Positions 60,714-64,000 of a DNA stretch of 64,000 bases are shown piece after piece. Numbering within the stretch: position 1 is the stretch's first letter; the number at the start of each line of letters is the position of its first letter. The notes beneath the pieces are model-generated. The model saw nothing but the letters and a program-made list of their open reading frames with translations. It was not told the origin of the DNA and did no database searches. This DNA is from Lenzites betulinus (Eukaryota; Basidiomycota; Agaricomycetes; Polyporales; Polyporaceae). The DNA lies in the NCBI GenBank assembly GCA_022264855.1, contig JABYQU010000048.1, positions 124,001 to 188,000 on the forward strand. Reading direction: 5' to 3'. The translations under genes were made by a program, and so were the position numbers.

Positions 60714-62131
60714 TCACAGCCTCGATTGCACCAGCCCTGAATGCACGTTCGTGGCGGCCGTCTGCATCATCGTCGCCCACTGTATAAGGCGAGCGACCAA
60801 GGTCTCCAACTCCTCCTCGGTATTCAAAGCATGCACAGAAATACGCACGCGCTCCTCGCCCTTCGGGACGGCGGGGTATGGAATGCCCAGAGTTTCGTAA
60901 CCGAGAGAGTTGAGGAAATCGGAGAGGTGGTTGGGGTAGTCGGTGAGGATGGGAGTGATGGGGCTGACCACGTCGGAAGGGTAGCCCGCTGGAAGGGGCG
61001 TGTCGTGCAACGAGAGAAGACTGGATGGGATGTGTCTCAGTGCTTCCTCGAGCACGCCTCGGAAGTACTTGCATAGACGACGGAGTTCGGAACGGCGCTG
61101 TAGAGGATGTCAGTGAGCCACCTTGAATATCCTGTTTGATCGTTACCACGTACGTAGTCGCCCACGGGCCCTTCGAGGTAGTCGAAAGACGCATTCAAGC
61201 CACAAATGAGGGCAATGGGGAGAGCGGTAGTGTAGATGAAGGGGCGGCCGTAGTTGATGATGTATCGGCGGATCAAAGGGGTAGTCAGGAAAACAGCTGT
61301 AAAAATGGTCAGAACTACCCTCGCCACACGAAAAGGCGCAAGACACATACCACCAGTGAGCGCACGACCCTTGCCGAATGTGTGGAGGACAGTGTGAACG
61401 CGGTCTTGCAGGCCAAGAAGGTGAACAAGGCCGCGACCCTGAGGCCCAAAGACGCCGGTGGAGTGCGCCTCGTCGACCAAGATGTGCGCGCTTTCCTTTG
61501 GAACGTACTTCTCCACGACCCGTACAATGTCCGGGAGAGGAGCGAAGTCACCATCCATACTGTAGGTGGCCTCAGCCGCAACGAAGAGCGTGTTCTTGCC
61601 TCGGGAGATGGACGGGTGTTCCTTCAACGCGCGAAGCACGCATTCTTCGAAGGACTCAGGAGAGTTGTGTGTGAAGGTGTAGAGAGAGTTGCTGGCGCGC
61701 GAGATCGCCATACCGTCCCGTGACGACGCGTGCACGAGCTCGTCGAGGACGATGATGTCCCCATCCTGGGGAACTGAGTGCCAGAAGGCGACGTTTGCAT
61801 CGTAGCCGGAGTTGAAGAGCAGCGCCGCGGGTGCTTCGAAGAACCTTGCCATCCGAAGCTCGAAATCCAAATGATCGGAGGAGTTCCCACCGAGGATGCG
61901 AGAACCGGCCACACCGAAGACACGGGGCGAGTTGTGTAGCTTTTCGAGGAAGAGTTTGCGGAGATCTTGGTCATCGCAGAGGGAAAGGAAGTCATTGGAA
62001 TGGAGGTCGGGGCCGGTTTTGGCGGGCTTGGTGAGCTCGAGGATCGGGACCTGATGCTTCCTGCGAGTCTCTATAGCATTGTTCATGCAAGCAGCCAGAG
62101 GGGTCTTGATCAGAGCAAGTGATTGGCTCAT
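60714..62131 (-). CDS. 8-amino-7-oxononanoate synthase-like PLP enzyme with peroxisomal signal
   Basis: PLP-dependent alpha-oxoamine synthase. AONS condenses pimeloyl-CoA with alanine in biotin synthesis; other family members make 5-aminolevulinate or other amino-ketones. Three exons in phase (62131-61351, 61296-61154, 61097-60714) give 435 residues. Landmarks are SNDFLSL near residue 46, FGVAGSRILGGNSSDHLDFE, LLFNSGYDANVAF, LDELVHASSRDGM, AEATYSMDGDFAPL, DEAHSTGVFGPQGRG with the cofactor-binding Asp, and HTFGKGRALTG with the PLP lysine. The protein ends SRL, a type-1 peroxisomal targeting signal, in agreement with the peroxisomal BioF of ascomycetes. A biotin-pathway role is likely but not proven by sequence. 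Confidence 0.92.
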
Positions 62132-64000
62132 GGCGGGCGAGAGGGAGTGGTTGATCGGAGGTTGCGTCGACTGCTGTCTCTACGACGCTCCTATATAATG
62201 CCGCCAGTAAATCTTTGAAAGGCACCAGAGGCGCGAATACGCCGACGCGCCTGTGGGTTCTTCGTAGCATGTGTATATTGGTTGCAGGCTCTACTCCCGT
62301 TGGGATGGAACGGCCGACATGGCGTGATGACTACCGGACTGACGAACGGCAGTGTTTCATCGGTGCGCTACCTCCAGGATGGCACTACCGAGTGCGCGGG
62401 CCATTTTGTTCCATAGTTGTGGTAAAATTCACGACATAAGGCACCAACACGGACAACTGCGGGTGCAAATCACCGACCCGACGGAGTGAGCGGTTACTGT
62501 GGTGCATGAGTTGCCTGAGAGCGCCGCGTACCTGCAGTCTAAGTGAGATTATCATCCGAGTCGTCATGCAGAGAACTTGAGGGTGATGACATAGCACACG
62601 AAAATTACCCATCATGTGCTACTCACCTAGAATATAACACCATATGTAGCAACCGCGCTGAAAGGGTTACTCTCGGCGAGAGGTATTAGTCCGAGACCGC
62701 GGCAACGGTGGTGGTCGAAACTTGTGTATGAGCGCCTATGTTCGCTGCCCTTGTGGCGCCGACCACGTGCGGCTGCTGCTAACTTTCCAGTTGCGCGCGT
62801 TCTTTGTTTTCCTTGTCCACTCTGTGTTCTTTGTTTTCCTTATCCACTCAACACTGGACCGAGTACTTCCTCCCTCTTTCATAGAGATTTCTCTGGGAGC
62901 TAAACTGGACAACAACTCCTGCATAATACCTTAATCAAGACTGAGCCTGTGCAACCTGCTCGGGATATCCACCTCGGCGTGGTACGGTGTCAGCTGGATG
63001 GTTCGACTCTGAGCACAGTGCCAGGCGACATTTTAGCTCTCGTGTCAATCCAGCTGTTCCCCAAATCCCGTATCAATTCAGCGTCGTCAACCACCATCAT
63101 CCGGAGAGACAGCGTGTCGGGACGCTGACTGCGGACGTTGAGCGGCGAGCTCGTGTTTTCCGCACTCGGCCTGCATAGCTGTGTTGTTTCTTGACGCTTA
63201 TGCCACCGTGGTGCCACCTTTGACCGTCTCAATAGCGCTTCCTCTGGACGAACAGCTCTATCTGCCCACTTCACCGTATCTTTCTTCGAACACAGTTCCA
63301 GTGCGCTCACAGTCTCGAGGCTGTTCGGCACTAGGCTGTTACCAGGCGCAACATCATTTGTCCACAATGTCGCGCTTTGCATATGGCCGACACTGACTCT
63401 CCAGTCGGTGTGGTGTCATAGCCTATCGGAGACCTCGGAACCGGACTATTGAACGGACTGGAGGCTGAGGCGCAACCTTATGCTAGAACTCCGAATGGAC
63501 AACCTTCCCAGCTGTCCGGCAACCGTCGTGCGCCCTACCGGCCACGGTAATAAATATCTCATGTCTGCAGTCCGGGAATTTAGAAGGGCAGGTAACTTGT
63601 CTCCGATTATGAGGGAATCGAACCATGTCTAGGTATGTTTATTTTCATGCTCTTGTGTATGCACAACGGCCTGCTTCTTAGTTTCATTTTAACCTGGTAA
63701 TGCCGAATACGGCAGCGAACGGTTGAGAAAAATAGACATCGTGAACATGTCTCCCGAACTGAGGTCGATAGTCGCTCTGCGTCCGACCGTGCGCATCATG
63801 TCGGATTGTCCTCTTCCCTATAAAAGCTCCGCTGCTAGGACGATCTCCACCCGGCGCCCTGGAATAACAACATCGCCGAGCTGCCCATGGGTCCATCGTA
63901 CAACGTGTGTTCCCCAATTTTTCTCTGCTCGTCCAAATATGATCACCTCCTGTCTACCACTGGGAAGCGCCGCCAGTATCGTACCACGCCTGTTTGTACC
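62132..64000. other. Right edge, no supported gene
   Basis: The promoter of the AONS-like gene lies at the left end (TATATAA near 62190). A 27-bp tandem duplication sits at 62799-62850. Frames such as 62990-63382 on the minus strand do not resemble a family I know. Confidence 0.35.
62799..62850. repeat. 27-bp tandem duplication
   Basis: GTTCTTTGTTTTCCTT followed by GTCCACTC in copy 1 and ATCCACTC in copy 2. Non-coding context. Confidence 0.9.

Noticed and set aside
62990..63382. 130-codon minus-strand frame at the right edge
   Set aside because: No family resemblance, no clear splice neighbours and no conserved partner in the window; treated as a chance frame.
63608..63635. Minus-strand GGTTCGATTCCC resembling a tRNA T-arm
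   Set aside because: The flanking bases do not form a T-stem, and no anticodon or acceptor stem can be built at the proper distance.

Overview
This window looks like nuclear DNA of an agaricomycete basidiomycete, probably a wood- or litter-decay species. The evidence is many short introns (mostly about 50-65 bp, GT-AG), several copies of the mushroom-specific DUF6534 membrane protein family, three complete dye-decolorizing (DyP) peroxidase genes, a basidiomycete-type Tnp2 transposase and a Ty1/Copia retrotransposon. There is no prokaryotic gene organisation. Most genes had to be assembled from exons by eye, so exon borders I checked for reading phase (DyP1-3, the Ras-like GTPase, cyclophilin, the AONS-like enzyme and the small secreted protein) are firmer than the others.

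Left part (0-9.2 kb), mostly housekeeping: a DBP2-type DEAD-box helicase (-) whose last helicase motif is not found in the window, a Ras/Rap-like GTPase (-), an RS-tailed cyclophilin (+), and a first DUF6534 membrane protein (A, +). From 9.4 to 15.8 kb lie DUF6534-B and DyP1, both on the minus strand with DyP1 upstream. From 18 to 27.4 kb is a transposon region: a Tnp2-type transposase (-) converging on an uncharacterised coiled-coil gene (+), bracketed by two paralogous unknown genes. DUF6534-C (-) follows at 28.8-31.1 kb, then the conserved ATPase OLA1 (-), a small secreted serine/threonine-rich protein with a GPI-like tail (+), and an OPT-family oligopeptide transporter (+).

A very young Copia element (39265-44824) has two apparently identical 472-bp LTRs and a 5-bp target duplication. 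Its primer site matches the anticodon arm of initiator tRNA-Met, the half-tRNA priming arrangement of Drosophila copia and yeast Ty5, and it carries a one-base gag/pol frame break. Right of it are DyP2 and DyP3 in tandem (+), DUF6534-D (+), the eroded 3' end of a fourth DyP gene, DUF6534-E (-), and a peroxisome-targeted 8-amino-7-oxononanoate synthase-like enzyme (-). The last 1.9 kb hold no gene I can support.

The main theme is expansion by duplication of two families, DyP peroxidases (3 plus a remnant) and DUF6534 membrane proteins (5), in a transposon-rich segment. A DyP gene followed by a DUF6534 gene on the same strand occurs twice, once on each side of the OLA1-OPT block and in opposite orientation. 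I did not find a clearly undescribed defence or biosynthetic system. The best candidates for new biology are the unknown gene pair around the transposase, the repeated DyP/DUF6534 pairing, and DyP1 with its altered GXXDG motif.
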